Notes under the pieces: model-generated
Seen by the model: the letters and a program-made list of their open reading frames with translations, nothing else
Database searches by the model: none
Told to the model about the DNA's origin: nothing
Shown: positions 18,925-27,932 of the stretch, piece after piece
Layout of the letters: each line of letters opens with the position of its first letter
How positions within the stretch are numbered: position 1 is the first letter of the stretch
Position numbers and translations under genes: made by a program
NCBI GenBank assembly: GCA_903840165.1
Contig: CAIMEY010000046.1
Coordinates: 1 to 64,000 of the forward strand
Reading direction: 5' to 3'
DNA from: an uncultured Myxococcales bacterium
Lineage (GTDB): Bacteria; Myxococcota_A; UBA9042
Length of the DNA stretch: 64,000 nt

Positions 18925-19956
18925 TTATTCCGGGTCATCCCGCGACGGGTCGTTGACGCGGTGGTAACGCAGATCCGTGCTGTGCCGATCGGAGCCAGAA
19001 TCACCGCTCGTTTCCGCAAATAGCAAGATCCGCCGTTGGCCAGTCGCCCGCGCGACGTCCAAGGCGATTTCAGCGCGGGTGTATAACTCATAGGGATCAC
19101 AGGAATCTCCAGGAAATACTGCGATTCCGGCGGTGAAGGTCGCCCGGCCTTGCGCCAAGCCAGCCAGCGGCGTGCCCTTGAGCGCCTCTACGGTCGCCGG
19201 TGCCAGTTGCAATCTTTTCCAGAGCTTATACAGCAGGCGGCGGGCTTCAAAGGCCGTGATGTGATTGAGAATCAAGCCAAACCTATCGTCACCCAGCCGA
19301 GCAACCAAGTCTGAACGCCTTAGATTCTCTTGCAAATAACGCACCACATCGGCCAAGACCCGACGGGCCAGTGGCCGGCCCACCTGCTTCTCCAGGTCGC
19401 GAAAGCCGTCGAGGTCGAGCACGGCAACAGCCATCGGCATACTTGCCCGGGAAGACAAGCGAATCGTGGGATCCAATCGCTCAAAGAACGCGGTGTGGGT
19501 CGGCAGCCCCGTCAACCGGTCGACGGCACCCAAAGAATGGCGAACGTGCCGACTGGCCATGCGGGCGACGATGCGACCGGCCAGAGGCTGCACAGGCACA
19601 TCGCCCACGACAACTTCATCAAATCCCGCGGAAAGCCAGGCTTCTTCCTGCAGAGCTTGGGCAGGGTCAAGCAGGACAAAGCTTGCCGGCAAGACGCGCG
19701 AAGCCCGTTCGCAGAGCGCCAGCCACTGCTCGGCGACTGACATGGCGGGGGCCGGCTCGAGGATGACCGCACCAGCGCCGTGCACAAAGGCGTCAAAGGC
19801 CAAACCGGCCGCGGGGACCTGCTTGACGCCAAGTCCTCGTTCCCTTAGCGCATTTTCAAGCTGTTGCAGCCAGGGCCGGGCGCTTTGCGTCAAGAGCACC
19901 AAGTCAGAATGACTGACCGGGGCCCGCAGATCCTCATCGCGCACGGGGTCTTGCAT
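18925..19956 (-). CDS. Receiver-like plus degenerate GGDEF domain protein
   Basis: 343 residues. The N-terminal half (about 15-130) has the strand-helix alternation of a response-regulator receiver (LVLLTQSARPW, GAVILEPAPA, FVLLDP) but no recognisable phosphoacceptor Asp pocket. The C-terminal half is a GGDEF domain (DRLTGLPTHTAFFERL, VAVLDLDGFRDLE, VARLGDDRFGLIL). The signature reads GDDRF instead of GG(D/E)EF, so cyclase activity is doubtful. The RxxD inhibitory site (RRSD) exactly five residues upstream is intact, which suggests a cyclic-di-GMP-binding effector. A GAGAGG ribosome-binding site precedes the ATG. It is monocistronic, 88 bp beyond the start of the neighbouring same-strand gene's 3' end. 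Confidence 0.88.
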   Translation of the reverse strand: MQDPVRDEDLRAPVSHSDLVLLTQSARPWLQQLENALRERGLGVKQVPAAGLAFDAFVHGAGAVILEPAPAMSVAEQWLALCERASRVLPASFVLLDPAQALQEEAWLSAGFDEVVVGDVPVQPLAGRIVARMASRHVRHSLGAVDRLTGLPTHTAFFERLDPTIRLSSRASMPMAVAVLDLDGFRDLEKQVGRPLARRVLADVVRYLQENLRRSDLVARLGDDRFGLILNHITAFEARRLLYKLWKRLQLAPATVEALKGTPLAGLAQGRATFTAGIAVFPGDSCDPYELYTRAEIALDVARATGQRRILLFAETSGDSGSDRHSTDLRYHRVNDPSRDDPE

Positions 19957-20044
19957 GGGTCCTCTCTCGCCTGCGGCGCGTTTTCAGGAACCACCAAGCG
20001 ATCATGGACTTTACGGCCTTGCAAAGGTCAAGCCAACGCCCAAA

Positions 20045-23000
20045 CTAGGGGCAGATGTTGGACTTGCCCGGCGTTCCGTGGTCCATGACCAGACACTTCT
20101 TGGTGCCGTCCGCCTGGCTGTAGCACTCCTCGTTGAGGGTGGAACATGCCTTGGATGAACACGAATTGCCTGACGATGCTGCACCCGCGTTGCCGTACAT
20201 GCAGCCCGAACTGGCCTTGTTCCAGCAGCCCGCCTGGTCGTTGGACACGGTGTCCATGCAGTCCGGACTGAGCATCATCGAGTAGTTCGCCGACCAGGGG
20301 AAAAGCGTCGTGTAGGACACTTGGTCGATGAGCTTGGCGGCGGGATTGACCAAGCCGATGGAATCCGTGTCGTTGGACAGCACGAAGTAGCCATTGGCCG
20401 GCTGATCGCCCCAGCTGATGAAGGCGTCCAGGTTGTTGTTCAGAAGTACATTGGCGTACTTGATGACCAGGCCATAGTGGCCGGGCTGCAAGACGTAGGT
20501 GTCGGTGCCCGCGGTAATGGGTGTCGTTTCTGCCAGCAAGTTGCCGGCCACCTTGCAATAAGGGCCCGACGCATTGCCATTGGCCGCGGTCGCCCACGTA
20601 GCGCCGCCCGTCCATACCGCCGTGTGGCCATTGCCTGAGGTGTCGGCCAAGTTGCTGCCGGCGCCTTCCTCGATCGCGATGGACAGCACATCGCCTTTGT
20701 ACGGGGCCTGCCAATGCACTTGCGGTCCGAAATTGCGCAGGAATCGGCCCTGAAGCGTCGACTGAATGTTGAAGTTGGACAGACGGCCCTTGAACGGATG
20801 CAGGTAAGCGCCGCTAACCGAGTCTTGCACGCCACCCAGCGTAACGGTATCGGCATAGGCCTGAACCGGCGGGTAAGTGCCGGCTGTCAAAGTAATTTCA
20901 CCCTGCTTACGACCGTTGACAAAGGCGCGCAGCACGCCACTGTCAATTTCGACCGCCAAGTGCGTCCACTGGCCCAGCGTCACCGCGCCCAGGTCCAAGC
21001 TGTCATTGCCGGCGACCGCGACCAATTTTCCATTGAGAATGCGGGCTCCGACCTCGTACTTGCCAGAAGTTCCGTAGGCGAACAGGTCTGAGCAGGGCAC
21101 CGGGCCATTGACCGTGGTGCAGCTGCCCGTCGTCGCCGTGGCTTGAGCCAAGAACCAGCCATGTAAGGTCAACCATTGGGCAAATGGCAGGGGCTTGGCC
21201 GGTGTCACTTCCACATGACTGCCCGCGCCGTCCAAACCGAGGGCCTTGCACACGCCTTCGACGTCACACAGCGAAGTGCACCCGTCCGAGTTGAGCAAGT
21301 TGCCGTCATCGCAGCGTTCCGTGCTCTCGGTCCTGCCATTGGAGCAGGCGGGCTTGACCACGTAATTATCTGGTTTGGCGTTGGAATCGACAAAGGACCA
21401 GTTGGTCACGTCGATTGGATCCTTGGTCGGGTTGTAGATCTCAAACCACTCGCCCTTTTCGTCAGGCACGGCATTGGGATCGGGCATGACTTCGGTGATG
21501 AGCAAGGTGCCTGCTTCCGGGGGCTTGGGCTCGATCTTGCAGGTCGGGCTGCAGCCGTCTCCAGGCACGTTGTTGCCGTCATCGCAGGTTTCGCCCGCCG
21601 ACGCGTTGACAACGCCGTCGCCGCAGAAGGGCTCGAACACACAGTCGCCCGCAATGCACCACTGCAAGCCATTGTTTGGCAAGGACTGATCCGTGCCGCA
21701 CTGGGTCTTGTCCGCCTTGTTGCTGTTGTCGACGTTCTTGCACGGGTTGGCGCAGGACGGATTTCCCTTGCCGGGCGTGCCGTAGTCGCCCTTGGAACCG
21801 CTCCATATCTTCTTAGCCACGCACCAACCGCTTTCGTCGTCATTGGCATCGGCGGACAGCAGCCCGGGGTCGAGGGAGGTCGAATGGCCCTCCACGAGGT
21901 CAAAACCCTTGCCCTGCGGTGGGTTATGCATGGCGTAGTTGACCTGGTCGATCACTTGGCCATTCCACTGAATGATGATGCTATCCGCGGTGTTCGAGAG
22001 GGTGAAGTTGCTGTAGACGTAGTCCACATTGACGCCGCCATTGACAGTGGCGTCGCCGTTGATCGCCAGCACGCGATAACCATGCGGCAACACCTTGAGA
22101 CCATTGGCAGACTTGATGACATGCTTGTTGGTGCCCATGTCGGCCAGGGTCCAACCATTGATGTCGATGGTGTTGTCAGTGGCGTTGTAGACCTCGACCC
22201 ATTCGCCAAAGGCGTCCGTCACGGTCTTGGGCTTGACCATAAATTCAGAAACGACAATAGATCCAGCGGCTACCTGCTCAATCTGGCAGTTGACGCTGCA
22301 ACCATCGCCGGGAAGCTTGTTGCCGTCGTCGCACTGCTCGGCGGCGTCGATGACACCGTTGCCACAGGTCGCTGAGTCGCACGCGTCACCAAAGCCATTG
22401 CCATTGCTGTCTTTTTGGTCTGGATTGGGCGCTGCCGGGCAGTTGTCGCAGACATCGCCAACGCTATCGCCATCGGCGTCCGCTTGGTCCTTGTTGGAAA
22501 CCAGGGCACAGTTGTCGCAAACGTCGCCCAACCCATCGGCATCTGAATCTTTTTGGTCCTTATTGGCCACAAAGACGCAGTTGTCCTTTTCATTGACCAC
22601 ACCGTCGCCGTCCTTGTCCTTCCCTGCTGGAATGCAACTGGTATTGACTTGGCCGGGCGTTCCCGTGTCACCAGAACCGGCGATCACAGCGTCCGCCAAG
22701 CACCAGTACAGGGGCGAATCGTTGTAAACACTGCTCAAATATTGGGGATCAACCTGCAAGGCAGCGCTAGCGACAGCCGGCGGGGTGCTGGTGCCATAGG
22801 CAATCTGGTCGACCAATACCGCCTTGTTCAGCAGTTGGATGGTATCCGCTGCATCATCCAAAGTAATCGCAGACTTCCAAGGATAGTCGACAACAACGCC
22901 GCCGTTGAACATCTTGTTGCTCGACGCACCGAGCACAAAATAGCCATTGCCTTTGATGATGTAGTCGGGCGACGCGGGGATATCGAACTGCCCGCCTTTG

Positions 23001-24463
23001 CCTGTCTTGATCGTCCAACCATTGATTTGGGTCGGCACGGTCGGGTCGGAGTTGTGTAACTCGATCCACTCGCCAAAGGCATCATCGACGTTGTTAGAAT
23101 GGACAAGGACCTCTGAGATCATGACCTTGGAGGCGATGATCGGCGCGATCTTGCAGTCCGTGGTGCAACCATCATTGTTGTCCATGTTGCCGTCATCGCA
23201 CTGTTCTCCGAGGTCGAGCTCGGCGTCGCCGCAAATCGCAGGGTCGCACGCGTCGCCCTTGCCGTCCTTGTCCGCATTGGCTTGGTCGGGATTGGATATA
23301 TTGGGGCAGTTATCGCAGGCGTCGCCCCAACCGTCACCATCGCTGTCGGCCTGGTCTTTGTTGGGTGTATACGGGCAGTTGTCCGTCGCATCCGGGATGG
23401 TGTCCTTGTCGGCATCCGGCGGCTTGGGGCAGGCCGGATTGACCTGGGTCGGCGTGCCAAAATCACCATCGGACATCAAGACTTTAGAGGCGCACCACGA
23501 CTTGAAGTTGTCGTTGTCGGTGGCATTGAAGAAGTCGGCGTCCAGCGAGGCGCTGTGGCCCACAAAGCTCGCGATCGGCCAAAGTCCGTTCCATTCGACC
23601 TTGTCCTGAACGGTGACGCCCGTCTTGAGCCAAAGGCTGTCGCCCGAGTTCTTCAGGTCGATGCCGTCATACTGGTAATCTGCTTGAACGCCGCCGTTTT
23701 GCGTCGGATCGCTGTTGATCGCCAGGGTGACCACGCTCTTGGGCTTGATGATGAGGTTGCAGTCGTTGATCGAGTGTTCCTCGATGCCATTCTTGTCCGT
23801 AATCAGCAAGTTATTGAGCGGGATGGCCACATCCGTGGTGTTGTAGATCTCAAACCATTCGCCCTGAATCTCTGGAACCGAGATCGGGTGAATCATGATT
23901 TCTTCAATGATCAGCGAGCCCGCGGGCAGATCGCCAGGAATGTTCGGGCAAACGCCGTCCTGAACTTGAATGTCGATAGGCGGACCGGTATCGACCGCGA
24001 CGTCGACATCGTTGTCGACGACGTCTGGCGTATCGGTGACGCCTTCATCGGTGCCAACATCATCAATTTCCTGGTCTTGGATGTCCTGGTCGGTCACGGC
24101 TGTGTCCGAGTCATCCACGGAAACGGCATCAGTCCCCGGGTCGGCCGAATCGGGATTGACAGTGTCAGGCGCGTCGCTCGGCACAACCGCATCGCCGTCG
24201 GTCGGGTTGGCCGTCGTGTCCTGCCCGGCGTCCGCAACATCGACCGACACTTCGTTGTGGTTCACATCCGGAATGAATATCGAGGTATCGGCGTTGTCAG
24301 CATCGCCGCCGGTACTGCCCGTCGCTTTGCTGCCGCACGCAAGCAACGTCGCGCTCAAGGCACACAAGGTCCAGGGGCCCCAGGCACTGGGCCGCCGCAG
24401 GGCGGCAAGAACCCCGGCAGATTGAAGAGAGTTTGGCTTGACCGACAGCATCGTAGGGGACAT
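20045..24463 (-). CDS. Giant multidomain lipoprotein: lamin-tail repeats, thrombospondin-3-like repeats, DUF4215-type Cys repeats, LamG-like domain
   Basis: 1472 residues. The N-terminal signal ends in lipobox LLACGS (Cys43), followed by a long Asp/Thr/Val-rich low-complexity stretch. Lamin-tail-like domains recur, each beginning IxEhMhxP and GEWFEIYN or EWVEVYN and ending GTPGxxNPSC. Between them are calcium-binding thrombospondin-type-3-like units (DSDGDGWGDACDNCP) and DUF4215-like Cys units (CGNGVIDAAEQCDDGN). The fourth lamin-tail domain is interrupted by a DUF4215 unit plus a concanavalin/LamG-like domain (GQWTHLAVEIDSG) and resumes afterwards. ATG 24463 has GGAG 6 nt upstream; a TTG at 24475 is a less likely start. 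Probably a cell-surface adhesion or matrix protein. Confidence 0.88.
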   Translation of the reverse strand: MSPTMLSVKPNSLQSAGVLAALRRPSAWGPWTLCALSATLLACGSKATGSTGGDADNADTSIFIPDVNHNEVSVDVADAGQDTTANPTDGDAVVPSDAPDTVNPDSADPGTDAVSVDDSDTAVTDQDIQDQEIDDVGTDEGVTDTPDVVDNDVDVAVDTGPPIDIQVQDGVCPNIPGDLPAGSLIIEEIMIHPISVPEIQGEWFEIYNTTDVAIPLNNLLITDKNGIEEHSINDCNLIIKPKSVVTLAINSDPTQNGGVQADYQYDGIDLKNSGDSLWLKTGVTVQDKVEWNGLWPIASFVGHSASLDADFFNATDNDNFKSWCASKVLMSDGDFGTPTQVNPACPKPPDADKDTIPDATDNCPYTPNKDQADSDGDGWGDACDNCPNISNPDQANADKDGKGDACDPAICGDAELDLGEQCDDGNMDNNDGCTTDCKIAPIIASKVMISEVLVHSNNVDDAFGEWIELHNSDPTVPTQINGWTIKTGKGGQFDIPASPDYIIKGNGYFVLGASSNKMFNGGVVVDYPWKSAITLDDAADTIQLLNKAVLVDQIAYGTSTPPAVASAALQVDPQYLSSVYNDSPLYWCLADAVIAGSGDTGTPGQVNTSCIPAGKDKDGDGVVNEKDNCVFVANKDQKDSDADGLGDVCDNCALVSNKDQADADGDSVGDVCDNCPAAPNPDQKDSNGNGFGDACDSATCGNGVIDAAEQCDDGNKLPGDGCSVNCQIEQVAAGSIVVSEFMVKPKTVTDAFGEWVEVYNATDNTIDINGWTLADMGTNKHVIKSANGLKVLPHGYRVLAINGDATVNGGVNVDYVYSNFTLSNTADSIIIQWNGQVIDQVNYAMHNPPQGKGFDLVEGHSTSLDPGLLSADANDDESGWCVAKKIWSGSKGDYGTPGKGNPSCANPCKNVDNSNKADKTQCGTDQSLPNNGLQWCIAGDCVFEPFCGDGVVNASAGETCDDGNNVPGDGCSPTCKIEPKPPEAGTLLITEVMPDPNAVPDEKGEWFEIYNPTKDPIDVTNWSFVDSNAKPDNYVVKPACSNGRTESTERCDDGNLLNSDGCTSLCDVEGVCKALGLDGAGSHVEVTPAKPLPFAQWLTLHGWFLAQATATTGSCTTVNGPVPCSDLFAYGTSGKYEVGARILNGKLVAVAGNDSLDLGAVTLGQWTHLAVEIDSGVLRAFVNGRKQGEITLTAGTYPPVQAYADTVTLGGVQDSVSGAYLHPFKGRLSNFNIQSTLQGRFLRNFGPQVHWQAPYKGDVLSIAIEEGAGSNLADTSGNGHTAVWTGGATWATAANGNASGPYCKVAGNLLAETTPITAGTDTYVLQPGHYGLVIKYANVLLNNNLDAFISWGDQPANGYFVLSNDTDSIGLVNPAAKLIDQVSYTTLFPWSANYSMMLSPDCMDTVSNDQAGCWNKASSGCMYGNAGAASSGNSCSSKACSTLNEECYSQADGTKKCLVMDHGTPGKSNICP

Positions 24464-25009
24464 GGGCAACTCCAAGAACGCAAGACCTCAGCGCTTCAGG
24501 GTACGGTAGCCCCGCCAAGGGCGCAACATTGCGAGGTCGAAAGCGCGGCACAACCTATAACATTTTGTAAATTCAAAACACTAGACAGTGGGTCCCTGAG
24601 CGCCAAACCCGTGCCGCTAGACGGTTGGGCGCGCGCGACCGTTGGTCGAAGGCTGCAAAAGTCCTTCCCGCGGTCATCTGCCCCTAGGGTTGGGGGCTAA
24701 AGGGAGGGATAGGCCGCTGGCCTGGGGCGCTTGGCCAGCTCACTGCGCGCCTCCTTGCCAGCCACCTCAATGGTATCAAGAACTTTGCGCGCGAACGCGT
24801 GGGCAAGGACCTTGGGACCGCTGAGCGGTTATCCTGCCACAAAATACGTCAGCAGGCAGGAGTCCGGACAGCGCCACAACACCTTCATCTCATGGACGAT
24901 GTACGGCGGGTCGCTGCTTGGTCCCAACCGGCGCGCGTGTGAACAGGAGCCCCCGAGGCGCGCGCGCGATCCCGCTCACCAGCGACGCAGGTTCGCAGAC
25001 CGCCACGTC
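24464..25009. other. 546-bp intergenic stretch upstream of the giant lipoprotein gene
   Basis: No credible gene was found; frames here have no ribosome-binding site and read through GC-rich filler. An unusually A/T-rich island at about 24555-24586 (AACATTTTGTAAATTC and neighbours) stands out from the surrounding DNA. It lies about 100 bp upstream of the lipoprotein start, where a leftward promoter would be expected. On the minus strand it contains TATAGG and TACAAA hexamers but no good -35 at the right distance. The right part is the 3' flank of pspA. Confidence 0.5.
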
Positions 25010-25786
25010 TTACTTCACTTTTTGCACGTCAATGCCGATATCCGGCACCTTGAACTCGTCGTCGATCGACTGAGAGGACAGGGCCGGCTGCGCGTGCACC
25101 GTCGCCTGAGCCGGCACCAGGCCCATCTTGGCTTTGAGGGCAAGCAGCGCATCGCTGCTCCCCTGCTGCACTTCGAGCTTCTTGAACTTGTCTTCGAGGT
25201 TCTGGCCAGACACCTCGGCACCCAAGTCCGCAGATGCACTAGCTTCTGCTTCCATCTGCTCGACGCGATCGCTCATGCGGCCAAAGGCGTCAAAGGCCGA
25301 GTTATCGCTCAGGCCACTCATCGTATTCTGAATGGTCTTCTGCGCTTCGGCGCGCTTGGCCCGGGCAATCAGCAAATCCTTTTTGCGCTTGGCCTCTTCA
25401 ATCTTCTCATTGAGCTGCACCAGCGCTGAACGCAGTTGCTCGGTAGCCGCTTTCTGCTGTTCCCACTGGGTCTTCCAGCCGTTGATGGCCTGCACATCTT
25501 GCTGCTGACGGGTCAAAGCCTCTTGGGCCAACTGGTCATTGCCCGACTGCACCGCCAGCATTGCCTTGCGCTCCCAGCCGGAAGCAGATTCCTGCGCCGC
25601 CTGCAGCTTGGCCGAAAGCCGCTTTTCATCGGCAATGGCCACGGCAACTTGTTGCTTTGCAGCGATAAACTGGTCGCGCATGTCGATCAGGAGTTGGTCG
25701 AGGATCTTCTCCGGGTCCTCCGCCGACGACACGGCGGCATTGAGGTTGGAGCGAAGGAGAAGGCCGATGCGGTCGAACAAGCTCAT
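25010..25786 (-). CDS. pspA: PspA/IM30 (Vipp1) family membrane-stress protein
   Basis: A 258-residue, almost entirely helical coiled-coil protein. Family marks are MSLFDRIGLLLRSNLNAAVSSAEDPEKILDQLLIDMRDQ at the N-terminus (amphipathic helix and first hairpin) and the long KRLSAKLQ...ERKAMLAVQSG core. PspA/Vipp1 proteins are ESCRT-III-like polymers that bind stressed inner membrane and preserve its integrity. AAGGA lies 7 nt before the ATG. No PspF, PspB or PspC gene is nearby. The next gene upstream on the same strand is a YbjN/CesT-like protein. Confidence 0.93.
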   Translation of the reverse strand: MSLFDRIGLLLRSNLNAAVSSAEDPEKILDQLLIDMRDQFIAAKQQVAVAIADEKRLSAKLQAAQESASGWERKAMLAVQSGNDQLAQEALTRQQQDVQAINGWKTQWEQQKAATEQLRSALVQLNEKIEEAKRKKDLLIARAKRAEAQKTIQNTMSGLSDNSAFDAFGRMSDRVEQMEAEASASADLGAEVSGQNLEDKFKKLEVQQGSSDALLALKAKMGLVPAQATVHAQPALSSQSIDDEFKVPDIGIDVQKVK

Positions 25787-25877
25787 GTTGCTGTCCTTGT
25801 GTGCCGAACGGGCGGCGTGGGTCAGTGCGCTCTTGCCAAGGAAGGTGTCGATGGCAAGGTTCTGAGATCAAGAGGGA

Positions 25878-25901
25878 AGCGGCGGGGTACTTCCTGCCGC
25901 T
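25878..25901 (-). terminator. Strong hairpin between the YbjN-like gene and pspA
   Basis: Ten base pairs (two G-U) between 25878-25887 and 25892-25901 around a 4-nt loop. Read on the minus strand it follows the YbjN-like gene and precedes pspA. The downstream sequence is only moderately pyrimidine-rich (TCCCTCTTG), so it may be an imperfect terminator, an attenuator or a processing site that sets pspA expression apart from the upstream gene. Confidence 0.4.
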
Positions 25902-25960
25902 CGTCAAACTGCACCCGGGCCCTCGGCCCGCTTTGGGGCTGCGATGCCCTGGTCGATCAA

Positions 25961-26359
25961 CTACTTGAGCAGGGCCGAGATTTCTTCCCGATGAAAGACG
26001 ATGGCCGTGGTCAGGGATTCGAGCGCCGCTGTGAACTCATTGAGGTCCAAGTTCTCAATCTGCATGACTTCTACCGCCGTCACAATGTTGCCTTCGAGGG
26101 CATAGGCCCCCTGCATCATTTCCGTGGCGTTGAGGTGCAGCAAGTGGCGGAATAAGGCTGCCTGCTTTTCAATCGAGAATTGCTCAGGTAAATCACAAAG
26201 TTTTACGCGATAGATCACCAAAGTGTCAGCATGATGAACCACGATCTGCGCGCCGCCCCAATCGGGATCGCGCAAAATCCATGTCCCTTGGCCTACTTGC
26301 TCGAAAGGAATGTTGCTGGCCAACACATACCGTTCCAGATCTTCGTGCGTGCGCGCCAT
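25961..26359 (-). CDS. YbjN / CesT-Tir-chaperone-like small protein
   Basis: 132 residues with the alpha-beta pattern of the type III secretion chaperone-like/YbjN fold. It has an N-terminal helix (THEDLERYVLASN), a strand pair (TWILRDPDWGGAQIVVHH, LVIYRVKLCDL), a long helix (EKQAALFRHLLHLNATEM), the strand pair GAYALEGNIVTAVEVM and a C-terminal helix with NEFTAALESL. The fold assignment is from pattern only. AGGAG lies 6 nt before the ATG. The gene runs toward pspA 174 bp downstream. Proteins of this fold have been found next to PspA in other bacteria, so a role as PspA partner is a reasonable inference. Confidence 0.8.
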   Translation of the reverse strand: MARTHEDLERYVLASNIPFEQVGQGTWILRDPDWGGAQIVVHHADTLVIYRVKLCDLPEQFSIEKQAALFRHLLHLNATEMMQGAYALEGNIVTAVEVMQIENLDLNEFTAALESLTTAIVFHREEISALLK

Positions 26360-26872
26360 CGGTTGCTCCTGTGCGAAGGGGTGGCAGAATGACCACCATA
26401 AACAGCGAAAAATGCTCTTTGTCGTTCTTCAACAGTGACTTAGCCGTGAACCGTCACGTCCCACTGCGACCACTGTGATCGTCTGCGCCAGGAACCTGCC
26501 CCCGGGTGGTCGCCAATCCCGCCGGCAGCAACTGCGACCGCACGATTGGAGCCGTTGGGCGCCGATCGCGGCACCAGTTCCTTGATTCACAACACCAGCC
26601 ATATCAGCCAATTGAGGCAATTCAGCTAGTCGAGCCGCGTTGCCGACGGCATCCAGTGTACGGTCTGCTCGGGAATTCCGTCAACGGAGGGTCCGCGCTG
26701 GGAAGAGACTCGACATCGTCTTGATATGCATGGCTATTTCTATTGGTAGTGGCCGCATCGACCTCGGGCGGGTACAGTGCTATCGCCGCCGCCGAACAAG
26801 CTGCGGCCCCTGAGCAACCGGGTACTGAAGCTGCCCCCAGCACAGTACCAGGACGTTACGCAGTGAGGCACG
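26360..26872. other. 513-bp divergent intergenic region
   Basis: It separates the leftward YbjN-like/pspA pair from a rightward lipoprotein gene and must hold promoters for both. No convincing gene was found. A short inverted repeat, CGTGA-accg-TCACG, lies at 26445-26458 about 90 bp upstream of the YbjN-like start and could be an operator. No clear -35/-10 pair was identified. Confidence 0.45.
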
Positions 26873-27793
26873 ATGGTTCAGCTTTCTCACCCTAACGATG
26901 GTCAGTCCTTTGCAAGCCCAGGGGCGGGGCCACGGCTCAGGCGTTGGGTTGGCCTGGCGTTGGGCGGGCTGAGCCTGGTGGGGTGTCCGTCGCCGCCAGC
27001 GCAGGAGCCGACAGGGGCTACTCAGGCAAAACCACTTGCAATTGCTGAACTCTTGAAGCAAGCGACCTTGGAGAATGAGCGCATGGTCGACCTGCACGGT
27101 ACAGCCGTGGGAACAGGCGGCTTACTAGGCGAAATGAATGGAAAAATGCAGTCGCACGGCTATTTTCGCCGGGTGCCGATGGACCCCGCGCTCGACGCCA
27201 TGGACAGCCAAATCCACCAGGCGGCGGCGGCCAATCAGTTGCAAATCTTGCAGTATCAGGCGCGCGTCGCCCCCATCTCGCCGTTGCCGCCGGTCGTGCA
27301 CTTGCAACCAGGACAGCGGTGGCTGCCGACCCTGGACCAACTGCGCGGCATGATTGAACTACGCATGGAAATCCAAGGGCGACGCCAGGACTTGGTGGCC
27401 TTCATCGACACCTTGCCCAACCAGGTCGAGCGGCTTATTGTGCCAGGCTCAGCCACGTGGCAGGGGGGAACCCTAACCATGCAGGCTCAGGCGTATTATG
27501 AGCGGTCCCTGCAGGCACCGCAGGTGGACATCCGCTGGCCTGGGCTGGAAGAGCGACTCAAGGACGCCGGCTGGAATCCCCAAGATCCACAGGTAATTGC
27601 CGATCCGCTGCTGGCCCAACTCAAGGATCAACTGGAACTAGGGCGCAAACGCTTGCCGGACATTCGCCGGACCCTCACCACGTCGGCCGATTTTCCCCGC
27701 TGGCTATTGCGCCATGATTTCTTTGAGGAACGTGCGGCGGCAGCTCTGGCCGTCCGCGGTGAAGCGCTGCTGCGTCAGGCCGGAGCGCAGTAG
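26873..27793 (+). CDS. Predicted lipoprotein with PilO-like C-terminal half
   Basis: 306 residues. The signal region ends in lipobox LSLVGCPS (Cys about 38). The middle part resembles the periplasmic part of PilO/GspM proteins: a helical segment followed by a ferredoxin-like pattern with IELRMEIQGRRQDLVAFIDTLPN and a following strand LTMQAQAYY. True PilO proteins are anchored by a transmembrane helix, not a lipid, so this is a distant likeness only. A GAGG ribosome-binding site lies just upstream of the ATG. It precedes a CRTAC1-type gene by 140 bp. The function is unknown; a role in envelope assembly is a guess. Confidence 0.75.
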   Translation: MVQLSHPNDGQSFASPGAGPRLRRWVGLALGGLSLVGCPSPPAQEPTGATQAKPLAIAELLKQATLENERMVDLHGTAVGTGGLLGEMNGKMQSHGYFRRVPMDPALDAMDSQIHQAAAANQLQILQYQARVAPISPLPPVVHLQPGQRWLPTLDQLRGMIELRMEIQGRRQDLVAFIDTLPNQVERLIVPGSATWQGGTLTMQAQAYYERSLQAPQVDIRWPGLEERLKDAGWNPQDPQVIADPLLAQLKDQLELGRKRLPDIRRTLTTSADFPRWLLRHDFFEERAAAALAVRGEALLRQAGAQ

Positions 27794-27932
27794 GCACCAA
27801 TCACCGAACAACGCTCAATTTTTTCAATGCCTAGTCTTGACTGGCAGGGACGTTTGCCGCCAGCTGCCTCGCTGCATTAGGATGGCCACCGGCGGCGAGG
27901 CTGTTGCGTGCGTCCGCCACCAGGAGTCCATC

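Noticed and set aside
21176-22375. 399-codon plus-strand frame inside the giant lipoprotein gene (another at 23282-24700)
   Set aside because: Both mirror the Asp/Asn/Cys-rich repeats, whose reverse complement rarely contains stops. They have no ribosome-binding site or domain.
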